Notes under the pieces: model-generated | What the model saw: only the letters and a program-made list of their open reading frames with translations | What the model was told of the DNA's origin: nothing | The model's database searches: none | Position numbers and translations under genes: made by a program | Part shown: positions 1 through 13,990 of the stretch, one piece after another | Numbering within the stretch: the stretch's first letter is position 1 | How the letters are laid out: every line of letters starts with the position of its first letter | Origin: Anseranas semipalmata | Lineage: Eukaryota; Chordata; Aves; Anseriformes; Anseranatidae | Length of the DNA stretch: 64,000 nucleotides | Direction: 5' to 3' | NCBI GenBank assembly: GCA_013399115.1 | Contig: VXAA01000979.1 | Span: forward strand, 327,213 to 391,212

Positions 1-15
1 TTCAATTCCGCATGA

Positions 16-1759
<1,744 letters not shown>

Positions 1760-1915
1760 ATCCTGGAAAGTTTAATTTCACCCCCCGCCTGTTCAGCCTC
1801 AGTAGTTCATCGGGAGAATTCTCAGCCACCGAGTACATTTACCCTTCAAGAGACCCTTCTGTCATCAATTCTATGCCGTTCTTGCAAGAGGATCTTTACA
1901 CTGCCCCACAGCCAG
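1760..1915 (+). CDS. SVIL: SVIL coding exon 5 from the end
   Basis: The acceptor follows a long T-rich tract ending TTCTTTCAAG, and the donor is GTATAT. The exon completes an Asp codon and then encodes 51 codons, including [17 protein letters not shown] and [18 protein letters not shown]. The FLQEDLY segment corresponds to the DDVMLLD-type strand-turn of gelsolin repeats, here in its supervillin-specific form. The final base starts an Ala codon that is finished at 2318-2319. Phase is preserved on both sides. Confidence 0.93.
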
Positions 1916-2317
1916 GTATATGTTTTAATATACTTCAGTTACAAGAAAATAGATAACTGTATCATGCCTTGGGCACCAATTCAGTTACTAAAATCACTTC
2001 TAACTCAATTTATAGCAGGAAAATGTGTGTATGTGATGCTTATACAGCATTAAGCAATAAAAGTAATTTTTCCATGATAAAGATGCTGAGAACTAATCAA
2101 ACATGCATGTATCCCAAAAGCTTGCTATAAGAATACCTTGTTTATATCAAAAATCTGGTTTCAGCTGAGGTTCATCTGGATGAATAACAAAAGGGATTGG
2201 GAGGCTTTGAAACAATCCTGTTCTGATGCTGACAAGCATGTAAGGCTGAAGCTGTTTGGGGAATTCAGAGAACTAATAAGTGGCTAATGGTGCGTTTGTT
2301 ATTTTTTGGCTGCATAG
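1916..2317 (+). other. SVIL intron (402 bp)
   Basis: Noncoding, GTATAT to GCATAG. AT-rich; nothing else recognised. Confidence 0.9.
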
Positions 2318-2461
2318 CACTGTTCCTTGTTGACAATCACCATGAAGTGTACCTGTGGCAAGGCTGGTGGCCTGTGGAAAACAAAATTGCTGGATCAGCT
2401 CGAATCAGGTGGGCTACAGACAGGAAAAGCGCCATGGAGACAGTGCTCCAGTACTGCAAAG
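2318..2461 (+). CDS. SVIL: SVIL coding exon 4 from the end (last gelsolin-like repeat core)
   Basis: The acceptor is GGCTGCATAG, with a modest pyrimidine tract interrupted by GG. The donor is GTAACA. The exon encodes 47 whole codons, including [18 protein letters not shown]. This is the diagnostic strand of the final gelsolin-like repeat, related to the DNHHEVFLWQG-like strand of villin-family G6. It continues into [20 protein letters not shown], the amphipathic helix after that strand. This is among the most confidently assigned SVIL segments in the window. Confidence 0.95.
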
Positions 2462-4438
2462 GTAACAGATTGCTGTGCCCGGCTGTTCTGAGCGTGTCGT
2501 ACCTTTCCACACATTACTGTCCCAGGCTAGAAGGTAGTCACTCCAGTGCTTCCCCATTGGTGTTGATAAACACAAGCGTATTTGAAGATACATTCTCCAC
2601 TCTTTATTAGCAAACCATTTGCCTAGTAATGGCATTATTCGCAAGTTGCCACATTACTCTGGTGACCCATTTCTGAAAGAAAAGGCTTTTTTTCCCCACT
2701 GTGCCCTCACTGTGGGAGCATAGTTCAGACATCAGATTTCTAAAAGTGAATTCTAACAACAGAGCTGCTTAAACCTGATGCTTTCTGTCTACCTCTTCTT
2801 AGATTTCATAAGCTTCTGTGTGTCAAAAGACAGAATGAAAATACTGTTTGCTGATGTAACTGGGTTTTGATTTAGTGGGGGAGAAGGAAAGACTTTGAAG
2901 ATCAAGAGCAAGTCTCACACAGAAACAGGTGGCCGTTGGAAAAGCTGAAGCACAGAGCTAAGGCATTTGCTCCGTAGTTTCCTAGACTCGTTTCTACAAG
3001 GCAGAGTTACTGCTACTCAGTGAGCAGTAATATTCAAGCTGCAGTTGATGATTATGTAAGAGTACTCTGACCAGATTCCTTTCTGCACTAGTATAGTTTC
3101 CTTGAGACACCGTAATGCTTTCCTTTCATTTCATCTAAGGTTACGTGAGACTGGAAACAGACCTTGCAATTTCCAATGGAGGATGGGTAAAGAAATGGGG
3201 GGGGTACCATCCAGGGAAGAAGGCATAGTAACAGCCATGTTCTGTTAGTTCAGAGCACTTCTCAGTCTGAATAAGTCGCTAGGCCTTAATTGGTGCAAAC
3301 AATGTCCTCTTGCAAGGAAAGGCCTATCTCTCAGAGACCTTGAGACCTCATGATGACACTGAGTTTTTTCTGTAGCAAATAAATTTTACAACTTGTGACA
3401 CAGCTGATGACAACTATCATCTTCTCCGGTGGGCATTTGTATGTTTGAAGAGGAAGAGCAATATCCTTGTTGGATTCCACCCTTATGAGGATAAAGCCAG
3501 TCTCTCCTTCCCAATCTGCAGGTCCAATAAGAGTAGGAGCAATTGCTGTGTTTCTGTTCAGCTGGCTCATGTCACTGAAGGATGTTGGTAACACTTGTCA
3601 GGAGACAGCAGAAAACCAGTAGTGAAGACACTGAAATGTGACCTTTAGGAGACTGTGTTACTGCCCTGTGTAGTTCAGCTTCTGGTGTCCCTGTCGCTGC
3701 CCTGCCAAACAACAGTCTGTGTTTAGGAATGGGGTGCTAAAGACAAGGCAGTAGTTGGAAAAGTCCTTGGCAGTGACTGCTGAATTCCTAAAGAAGAGAC
3801 TAGCTATGTCCTTCTCTTCCTACATCCCCCCAGGTTTTTTTTGCAAGTCAGAAGGAGATAGCATGCATCTCTGAGATCGTTTCATACAGTGGGCTTCACA
3901 GCAGAAGTGAATGTCAGCATAGAGGAGCAGAGCCTATGCAATTAAGTGCCTAGAGTTGCTCAGCAGGCTAGTGAGAGAGCTGCAAGTAAGATTCCTCCAG
4001 TCTCGGTGTTCCTCATGCAGTGCTGTCATCTTCTGGTAATGAAAATCATGTTTTCTGGCCCCAGCGAAGATGAAATCTGATACACACTCTGAGGTTTGGA
4101 TACTTTTCCACATTTCTTGAACATCACTGAGATAGATGATGGAAAAATGGATTAACACCTTCTGCACTGGGATGAATTTGCTGCATCTGAGTTTACACAC
4201 TGGAAAGCTCTTCAGTAACTCCTCATGTGTCTGAAGTTTAGTATACATATTGTAGGTTTTTTGCTGGCTGCTAACTTCTTAGCCGCTGGCCATAACTTTG
4301 CAGCAGTGATGTTTTTTCCCTCTTTGCCTTCGAGTTGTTCTCAAGAGCCTTAGAGCTATGTGGTTGGATAGGTACAGAGCAAGTTTGCTACTCTTACAAG
4401 ACCGATTCTACTTGTGTTATGTCTATGCCAAAGCTGAT

Positions 4439-4463
4439 GTCACAGAATCACAGAATGTGATCT
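4439..4463 (-). mobile_element. Short CR1 LINE tail fragment (reverse orientation)
   Basis: TCACAGAATCACAGAATGTG matches the reverse complement of the ATTCTATGATTCTATGA-type 3' repeats of avian CR1 elements. The sequence after it diverges quickly, so only about 25 bp can be supported. Confidence 0.4.
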
Positions 4464-4579
4464 TCAGCAGTTTTTCACAGTTCAAGCTATGTTGTTTTGC
4501 TGGTCCTTTGGTCCCATCTCCCATTGGGCTGTTCTGTCAACCAGTTCAAAATTTCATTGCATCAGGCTGTCAGGGCTGA

Positions 4580-4602
4580 CTAGTTACTAGTGTAGTAACT
4601 AG
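4580..4602. repeat. Perfect inverted repeat, 10-bp arms, 3-nt loop
   Basis: CTAGTTACTA, loop GTG, then TAGTAACTAG. It lies in an SVIL intron and is followed by TAG-rich sequence to about 4630. Confidence 0.9.
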
Positions 4603-6261
4603 ATAGTAGTAGATAGTAGATATGTAGTTACTTATCAAGGTGGAGAAATTAAATACCAGGAGATACCAATGTTGCAAATATTTTGACTACCAGAATATAG
4701 AAGAGTGATCAAAAGCATTAAGACTTCTCTTATTTTTCTGTCTCCATTTCTTTTGTCCTCTATTTCCCTCTCACTTTTTTCTTTTTCCTGGCTTGCAGTG
4801 TTTAACTACATGAGGGTATGAAAAAGATTGAATAGCAACTCTGAATATCCCTTGAATATACCTATCATTTCTCCTTATGCATAAATTTTATTTAACCTAT
4901 CAAAATGTCTTGAACTTTTTTCTGTGGTTTTATCTGCTAAGTCAGCAGTCTGAAGTGCTGAGCTGCAGACAGCTAGGGGTGGGAAGAATCTGTTTTGACC
5001 ATCAGTGATTTTTACTGAGGAGATCAGCTTGCAATGAGGGCAGAGTTCATGCAATCAAAATCTTTCTCTGCTTATGTACGAAGTCAGTCTTACCAGATGG
5101 TTACACCTATACTGGACCATTATCAAATGCAACTCTCCTTTTATCTCTTGGCTAAATTACTGAGACTGGAGCAGTTCAACCAGAGGAGATTGGCACATTT
5201 TTTGAACACAAAGTTTTTAAGTACTTGTTGAATCGTTCATGGTAGAATGAACAAACAAATCACAGTGAAAATATGTGGAAGAGAGGACTTAAAATCCAGT
5301 ATTCTATGATAAATCTGTCTAACCTGTGTAGTTAAAACATTCACATTCTAATACATTTGTTTGACCACTCCACAGAGCTTTTATCTCCAGTATTCAGAGT
5401 TTCTTGCTAACATATTCTCTCTGATCAGTTTGCTACTAATATCTGATATTAAGCCAAACCTGTAATGTTCAAATTTTGTGAACTTATCGGAACAATAATG
5501 TCCGGCCAGGCTCTCTGTTTGCATTCAGCATGGGTGTTGCATCAGTTCCATGGGGTGCTCTCTGGCAGTGGGTAGGTGGCCGTGTTCTTTTAGATCTTCC
5601 CACATCACAGCCGACACAAACGAAGTGTAGGTGGAGACTACAGTAAGCAGGGTCGTCCTTTGTAGATATGTATTAGTGTATTAAAGATGCTCTGAGATTG
5701 AATGTAGAATTTTGCAAGAAGTTACAGCCTTCAGAAGCAAGGTGGTGTAATATTGCTCTGTTAGCATTATTGCTCTGATTCTGGACTTAGCAACACGTTC
5801 AGCTTTTCCATCTTCTGTCTGGAAGAATGATCAGATTTGACTGATTTGTTTGGATCCAACTAAGATGAAGGTACAATAGCTTTTAGAACAATAGCTCCTT
5901 CCAGCCCCGACTGCCTTGTCTGCCTCTTTCCAGTAACGTTTGGAGTTTATCGGTGCTTTTGAATCCTAGTGGCATGAATTCATTCAACCAACAGGGCCTT
6001 TATTCATCTGTACTTGGTGTAACGACTTCAACCACTTCTCTGACATGGCATCTCTCCTAGGCGGGGCTGTCGCCATGTCCATGTAGTGTACACACATACA
6101 TGTTTTATAGAAATGGGGCTGCCTTTGAAAATCACCAGTAATGACCATCAAGCTATTACAAACCTCTGTTAATTTTCAGATCCCGTTCTTTTGAATTTGT
6201 GGTAACAAAACGACTGTGTCAGACATCAGCATCCTGAGTTAAGGGCAATTACACATTCTCA

Positions 6262-6288
6262 CTTAAGCCTTCAGGCTTAAGATTTTTT
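6262..6288. repeat. Perfect inverted repeat, 8-bp arms, followed by a T-run
   Basis: CTTAAGCC, loop TTCA, then GGCTTAAG, followed directly by A and a T7 run. It lies in an SVIL intron. The geometry is that of a GC-closed hairpin with a T-tract. No function is known to me. Confidence 0.85.
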
Positions 6289-6687
6289 TGCTGCTGGCAG
6301 GACACTTCTGCTGAGTGTATTAGGAGGTTTTATTTACCTGAATTTGGCTAATTCCAGACTATCACATTCTGCTTACTCTATTCTTACTCTGTTTTTGTAA
6401 GATACGACATAGATTGGGTTAGGAAGTAAATGTGGAGGGGTTTTTTGGTGTACATAGTTTGATCTTTGTGGTGAGATACAGTGGAAAGCATCTCTAAAAA
6501 TATTGAAAAATATGTTAAAAATGCCATACTTCATTAAAAAAAAACTGGTGAAATTTATTCCTAATGCCTTAAAGTACTTTAGCTTTTCAGGAGACAATCA
6601 ATTAAATATGCTTACAAGGTAGTTCTGTGTAGTGGGTGACACCAGAAAATGTGGTACAATTTTTCATTTCTCTTTTTTGTATTTTGA

Positions 6688-8012
<1,325 letters not shown>

Positions 8013-8096
8013 GCTGTGTTTATTGGAGTGAGCACTAAAGGGATGTCTGTTTTCACTTTCCATGCCCTTTAGCAGAATTGTACCCCGCATTTACAA

Positions 8097-8102
8097 AATA
8101 AA
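8097..8102 (+). terminator. Proximal SVIL poly(A) signal AATAAA
   Basis: The canonical hexamer lies 85 nt after the stop codon, with a GTGTGT-containing stretch about 40-50 nt downstream. If used, it gives a short UTR lacking the AU-rich elements. Confidence 0.45.
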
Positions 8103-8851
8103 TAGAAATAATCTGAAGTTATTAGCGACTACCTATCTGGAGGTGTGTAATATTATAAAAGGCCAAGAGAACTCTTTGGAAATTGAATTTGATTTTGACT
8201 CTTAAAGGTAATGTGTTTAAGCTCTGCTCTCTATGCACTTAAACAGTAGTTTCTTGAGCTACTGCTGTAGCTGTCCTTTGGCTATATACAATACTTGCCA
8301 TTTTTGTTTTTGAAGAAGTTCTCTTTGTAAAGTGTTATTTTGTTAGTTTGTGGATTACAAAGAATTTATATTTATATAAACACATAGAACAAGTATGTAT
8401 TTAACAATGCAATATATATTCACTTTTGAGACTTTCATGTCAAAACTACAGAAAAGTAGCTGGATGGCAGTTGCTTGTACTGAATTAGCTATACCACCAA
8501 CATGTATCTCTTACACATTCTGAAAAGTTTCTCTTTGCAATAGGTAATGAATTGTTCTCAGTGCTGCTTCAGGTGCTAAACTGAACAAAGCATTTGTATT
8601 TATAGCATGGATTTCTTGAGAAACTATGCGAATCAACCTTTATACTTTAATATCCAAAAATGTATAGTGCCTTGTTTTTTGTGTACAGTTTATATACAAA
8701 AAAAAGATTGGTCTGCATTTTGAAGATGGCTTAGAACGGTCTCCTATGTTACTTTTATAATAATAGAAATAAAAACATCTCAGTTTCTAATACTTGTTGT
8801 AAACATTAAACATGTCTTTTGTGATATAAGAACTGAAAGTAAAAGCTTCTG

Positions 8852-8857
8852 AATAAA
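8852..8857 (+). terminator. Distal SVIL poly(A) signal AATAAA
   Basis: The canonical hexamer has downstream T/GT-rich sequence. No further SVIL-like sequence follows. I chose it as the likely main end because the UTR length of about 860 nt is normal for this gene family. An upstream AATAAA at 8768 is an alternative. Confidence 0.6.
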
Positions 8858-8880
8858 CTCTTAGCGATGCTCTGACTTGT

Positions 8881-11800
8881 CATTATTTTGTACTGTAAAC
8901 TGTACTAATTCATTGGAATCTTCCATAACACGGTATTTTATCAAAATATTTTAACCTTAGGTATCTGCGGGTGTTGTAGAGTTACAATTTGAGAAGCAAA
9001 TAATGTAGAAAAAAAACATTGTATAAGATAAAATTAGATTGTACAACACTTTAATGCTGCATGTTGGAACAGTCGCAGAACTCCTGTATCTTTTCAGTTG
9101 CCCTGTTTTATACATGAAACCAAAATTATTATGCTGATTTTCGACCTTTGAAAACCTTTTCAACATTTGTGCAATTGGGAGTAAAACTTGAACTGAAAAT
9201 GAGTATGGCATTGTGTCCATTCTTTCAATAAGCACTGGAGTCAAAATCATTTTCATTCAGCTGATTAGGATATTGGATAGAGTGATCAAGTAAAAAAAAT
9301 CATTATTGTTTGAAATGTTTTCCAGGCATTTGGCATTTCTGTAACAACTTGTGTGGTTCCCCTCTGGTGGCCTATTTTGATTCCTGCCAGCATGAGTAAG
9401 TTGCCTTCTGCAGTGCAGCCATTTGAAACTCCTCCTGCCTAGTTAAAAAGCGAGCACCTGTAGTGGGGGCTGTTGCTGGTCATGTAGTTCTCATCTTAGG
9501 CCCAGGGGAATGAAGTAGGATCTTCGAATGTGTAAGATGTAGATTTAATCAAGGTCTGCAGTAAATATTGCTCAATAGTTAAAATTAGTCTTGTTTTGAA
9601 AGATCAGTTAAGTTAAGCTAGCCTTTAACTAAATAAATCAAAAGTACAGATACTATTCAGCTGATGTGAGATATTACAGGTGAACTGGTGTATTTCTTTT
9701 CATACTGGTTTCTGTCAAGAACTGAAAATAAATAACCCAATAAAAGGGCAGCAACAATATTCAGAGATGGGATACTTCCTACATAGTGTTTAGATGTATG
9801 CTAGTTCCTCAGAAATCCTCAACTATGTCTTCTGGATGGGAAACTTGAAAATGCAGGACTTTTTAGTGACAAGATTATTTTTCAAGCACTGAGAGGTTTC
9901 CAAAGTCACTGTTGCATTCATGGTATTATCTACATATTTTTGCACCTATGTATTTTTCTCTTTCACCCCCTCAGGTGATAAAATCAAGCAGGAATTAAGT
10001 TTTGTTTATTCATGTTCAATCTCTACTGTGGGGGTAGCAGGTTCCTCTGTTTTGATTTCCTCTCTAACAGAGAGCTGATTTGCATAGCATGATTGACCTT
10101 GTTTTTCCCTCTGTCAGGATAGCATCATTTGCTTTTGTTTTTTGAAAACACCATCAGTCCTCCAAGTGCTGCTGAAGGGCAACATCCACCTTTAAGGCTT
10201 TTGGAAACCCAGCTAAAAGAGGAGACAAGCAGGCACAGAGACCTGCAGGCAGTGAAACGTAATTTAGTGTTGCCAGCTTTTGGAGTTCCCATAGCTTTTA
10301 CACAATTTGGTATCTTGTGTCCCAGTTCCTGGAATTGGGACAGAACCCAGCTTCCTTCTTAAGGGCTTTGTTCCTAACTTTGTATAGGAAAGATTCAAAA
10401 GCAACTCAAAGCCATAGAGAAAATAAAATATTTTTATTGACCTTAATATATTTGCTATTTATCAACATGTGCTTTCCTGAAATGCAAAGCTGGCAATAGA
10501 AAGCAAGTCAATGTAAGGCCTCAGTTGGAACTGTGGGTTTATACTTTAATTTTCTGCTACTAATCCTCTCTACTGCGGGGATGCTGTTTATGGTTAGAAA
10601 TTGGAAAGGGCCATTAACATTGTCTTGAATTGTTTTTACAGGCCCGCATAGGAAATACAGCTAAAACAGATTTAGTCTGGGCATGGGGGGAGGAAGGGGG
10701 AGCCATTTGTTTGCTTGGGTTATTTAATGCTGTTTGCTTGTTTCAAGTAGACCCCCAAGAATGCACTTAATGTCTAGGGTGAATTCAAAGGCAAAGTATC
10801 TGGTACAGCGGCTCTGTGTTTGGAGAAAGGCAGTACCTTGAACATGGCATCTGCATTTTCTGTCGATCTCGCAGCTTCCAGGTCTTGAGCCAAGATTCAG
10901 AATCTTATCTCCTATGGTTTAAAACTGCTCAGTCTTGACTCTTAAAAATACTGTTCTTTGATTACACAAACATTCCTGCACATGTAAGGATTTGTTAGCA
11001 GTGAAATGGGCTGGACACTTGAACACATTAGTATGCCAAAACAGCGAATAAAACATTGTCTGAAAAATTTGCAGCTCATGTGCTTCAGCCAGAAGAGGAG
11101 GTAAAATGGAAGGAAGGTAGGTAGCGGGGAGAAAAAAACTAATCTTTACAGTTTCTGACCACCACCAGCCCCACAAGCATGTATTTAGTGGGGCAGGAGT
11201 TGTGGCCCCATGTGTAGTGTGGTGAAAGCTGATTCTGAACTTGCCTGAAAGCAAGCACCCTGTGGTGCTCTGATGGGAGGGGACAGCCATGGGTCAGCAC
11301 CAGGCTCTGCCATGCAGCAGCTCTCATGGGGCTCGGTGGGGTCCGTGTGCTGGAGGGCCCTCTGGGGCAGGTGCCTTGTGCAGCAGGGCCCGGCCAGCCA
11401 GGCCTGGCATTGCAGCATTACGCCTGCTCGACTGGCAGAAGGAACGGTTCGACCAGTCTCTGCTACGGAGGAAGCAGGAGAAAGCAGCCGGCAAGCACAA
11501 GTCACTGCTCAAATGCACAAGGCCCCTGCTTACCTGTTTCACTCTCCAGTACGGTGCTGGCAGCCAAGAACTGATGCTGCGGGGAATCCCTTCTGGGCAC
11601 AGGGTCCCCTTCACCTCCCACAGGGCAGCAGCATGTGGCTGACCCTATGAGCCCAGGGTGCTGCCACAGGTAGATGAACATTTTTAACCTTCCTTTTGAG
11701 ATCAAACGTGAATTCATCTTTGATAGAGATGAAGGAGGTTAGGGGTACGGTGCTTGAAATGCCAGGTTGGTTTTTCCTCCTCTGGTTTCATATTTATGCA

Positions 11801-13094
11801 CTCTGTAAGGTTAATGCTGGTTCTGTGTTGTTTGCCTGTGATTTGATCAGTGGAGTAAGATGAGCACCTGAAGAAGAGCTAGTTGTGAGTAACGCTGCTT
11901 TCTGCCACTACCCAGGGAGCTGGTAGCTAACACTGCCCAGAGAGCGTTCTGGAGAGTCAGTTGCAGTTCCTAATTTGCATTGGATCTGCGGCTAAGCTCT
12001 GCTAAATCCTGTGACTACTGTGGGGTAATGTAGCTGCAGCATTAGCTTTTCTCTAGGCAAACCATCCTGGCCCTGTAATAATAATATTACCNATATTTTT
12101 TCTAGTCATGTTAAGCCTTAGCATATCTGTTGTGCTGGCTTCTTGCAAGCACTCCTCGTTTAGCAAAGGTGCTGGTTAAAAGGCATTGCAGTTGCTCTGC
12201 AACTTGCACGTGGTCTTAAACTCCCCATTTGGTAGCTCCCAGCCCTGCTCTGGATCAACAGCCTCTTGTGCAGTTTGTTTTTGTGGTACTTGGGGATGGG
12301 GGTGCGCAGTCAAGAGGCAGTATTTCATCAGCCATGGAGTTGGCAGCCCTGTCCCATGAGAGGACAGCCCTCCTGCACACTCCTCTGCACTCAAGGGGGG
12401 GAAAAGAGGGAGCACCAAGCACTGTGTGCACACCATCGTCCTTCCTGCAGCTGGGCTGCTTTGCCTTTGTGTGCTCCCTGCCCTCTATTCCTTGGGGAAT
12501 CCATGCAAGGTGTCCAACAGCCAAGGCATGCATACAAGATCTGCAGCAGGAGCTGCATCTTCACACTCTTCCACCCCAAATCTTGTGCTCTCCCTAAAGA
12601 TGTGCAGCCCAAGGAGCAAAGATGGCCCCATCCCGTTTCTACAGCCACAGTCATAATGTAAGGACAGTCCCAGGACTAGAGGTTTGCATGCAGTCCTGAC
12701 TCACGGACAAACTGAAGAAAGCACCAGTTGCTTTTGGCAAGACCCTACAGTGCAGCTTGTATAAAGCTTTGTAAATCCTTCCTGCTCAGTGTCACCCCTT
12801 AGGCTAGAGCAGGAATATATTTCCACAGCAAGGACAAGTTTCTTACATCCTGTTGCTAAAAGACACAATATTTATGCATAAGGAACAATTTTGTTTTCTG
12901 CTGTCATCACAATAAGCAACTGGGGCATTTGAAGAAAACTTCATCTTTTCAAATAGAAGGTGGATATGGTTATAGAGATTCATGGTAGAAGCTACTGAAC
13001 ATGCACCTGAGACCCTCTGCTCTGCTCCACATGTGCGTGCATGCAATCCAGGCCCTGTGCTGGCATCCCCCTGAAGTCATGCACTTCTACGCTT
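8881..13094. other. Intergenic DNA downstream of SVIL
   Basis: No gene recognised. Mostly AT-rich, with two GC-richer patches at about 11270-11640 and 12200-12660. There many overlapping open frames occur on both strands simply because stop codons are rare. One undetermined base lies at 12092. Confidence 0.7.
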
Positions 13095-13115
13095 TGTGGC
13101 TCCACCAGTCCGGCC

Positions 13116-13170
13116 AAGCTGGAAGGGGCCTTGCAAGGTTATCTAGCCTGGCTGCTTATGCCAATGTTGC
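13116..13170 (-). mobile_element. CR1 LINE 3'-end fragment (reverse orientation)
   Basis: The stretch AAGCTGGAAGGGGCCTTGCA followed by AGGTTATCTAGCC resembles the reverse complement of the CR1 3' end, which typically reads GGTTGGAAGGGACCTTxxAAGGTCATCTAGTCC. It is degraded, with no intact tail or ORF. Confidence 0.6.
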
Positions 13171-13529
13171 AAGCATTACCTGAACCACCCCAAACTTCTG
13201 CTCTCTCCTCTGCAGGGACCTGTCCATGGAACTAACCACCAGGTTAAAGAACCAGAGAGAAGTCCTAGACAATGTGCAGTGCTGGAAGAGCAAGGGGAGG
13301 GAGAAGAAAGCATCCTGTAGTATTCCCATTTTCCATAATGCTGGCTCATATCTGATGAATTCACTTAGAGCTGAAGCTGTTTGGCTTCCATTTCGCACTT
13401 ACCAAACAGGTTGTGTTTGCTCAGGCTCCCCCTCTGCAGCCCCTGGGTTCCAGGCGGTACTAATGAGCACATTAGTTTTCCAGCAGCAATTGCTGAGCCA
13501 CTTGAGCTGTGATAGCAGCACTCATATTT

Positions 13530-13990
13530 AATCCCTTTAATTTAGATATTTACTATGCAAACTGGTAACTGTTTACTTGTGTGGTTATTAATTGTCTTTA
13601 TGCAGCCAATAAACATATAGTAGCCTTGATATGATCGCTACTCTAGGTAACGGCAACTTATTGCAAAGAAAGGCTCCTGCTTCCTAACTCCATAAATTGG
13701 ATGCTGTATATAATAATGTTGTTGAAGTGGTAACACTTTATTATAAGTGCCTCTGTTCTCACAGAAATCATTGTTCATTCTGTGCTTTATAAATTGCTCG
13801 TGACTTATAGACAGAAAAGTAATTGATTTGGCTTGGTTTATTTATGGGTGCCCAGGCAATATTTTATTCTTTTACTTTTATAGCTTTTTGAACTTAAGTC
13901 ATTTATGCAAGTAGTTTCCAAGCAAAATCTAAACTAGTTCTAATGCTTTTCCTTCTTCCAACTCTGATTGCTACCTTCATTTCACTCAAG
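13530..13990. promoter_or_regulatory. AT-rich candidate conserved noncoding element
   Basis: It contains ATGCAAAC (POU-like, 13555-13562), TGTTTAC (forkhead consensus, 13570-13576), TTAATTG, GTAATTGATTTGG, CCAATAAACA and further A/T homeodomain-type words in about 450 bp, and it has no repeats. This is inference from motif density only. No target gene can be named. Confidence 0.25.

Larger units (their letters stand above)
8013..8880 (+). other. SVIL: SVIL 3'UTR with alternative poly(A) signals
   Basis: This stretch follows the SVIL stop and holds three AATAAA hexamers, at 8097-8102, 8768-8773 and 8852-8857. The last is followed within 15-40 nt by T/GT-rich sequence (TTGTCATTATTTTGTACTGT), as expected for a cleavage site near 8870-8890. 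The first is followed by GTGTGTAAT about 50 nt later and could give a UTR of only about 110 nt. Four ATTTA pentamers (8364, 8370, 8399, 8598) lie only in the longer form. The exact cleavage sites are inferred. Confidence 0.75.

Noticed and set aside
11447..11460. GGTTCGACC resembling a tRNA B box
   Set aside because: The B-box consensus is only partly met, and no A box, cloverleaf or T-run is found around it.
11273..11650. Many overlapping frames of 80-125 codons
   Set aside because: Frames are open on both strands at once in a GC-rich patch, with no codon preference or domain.
12229..12661. Cluster of overlapping frames up to 131 codons
   Set aside because: Same reason: GC-rich patch with few stops in all frames and no recognisable product.
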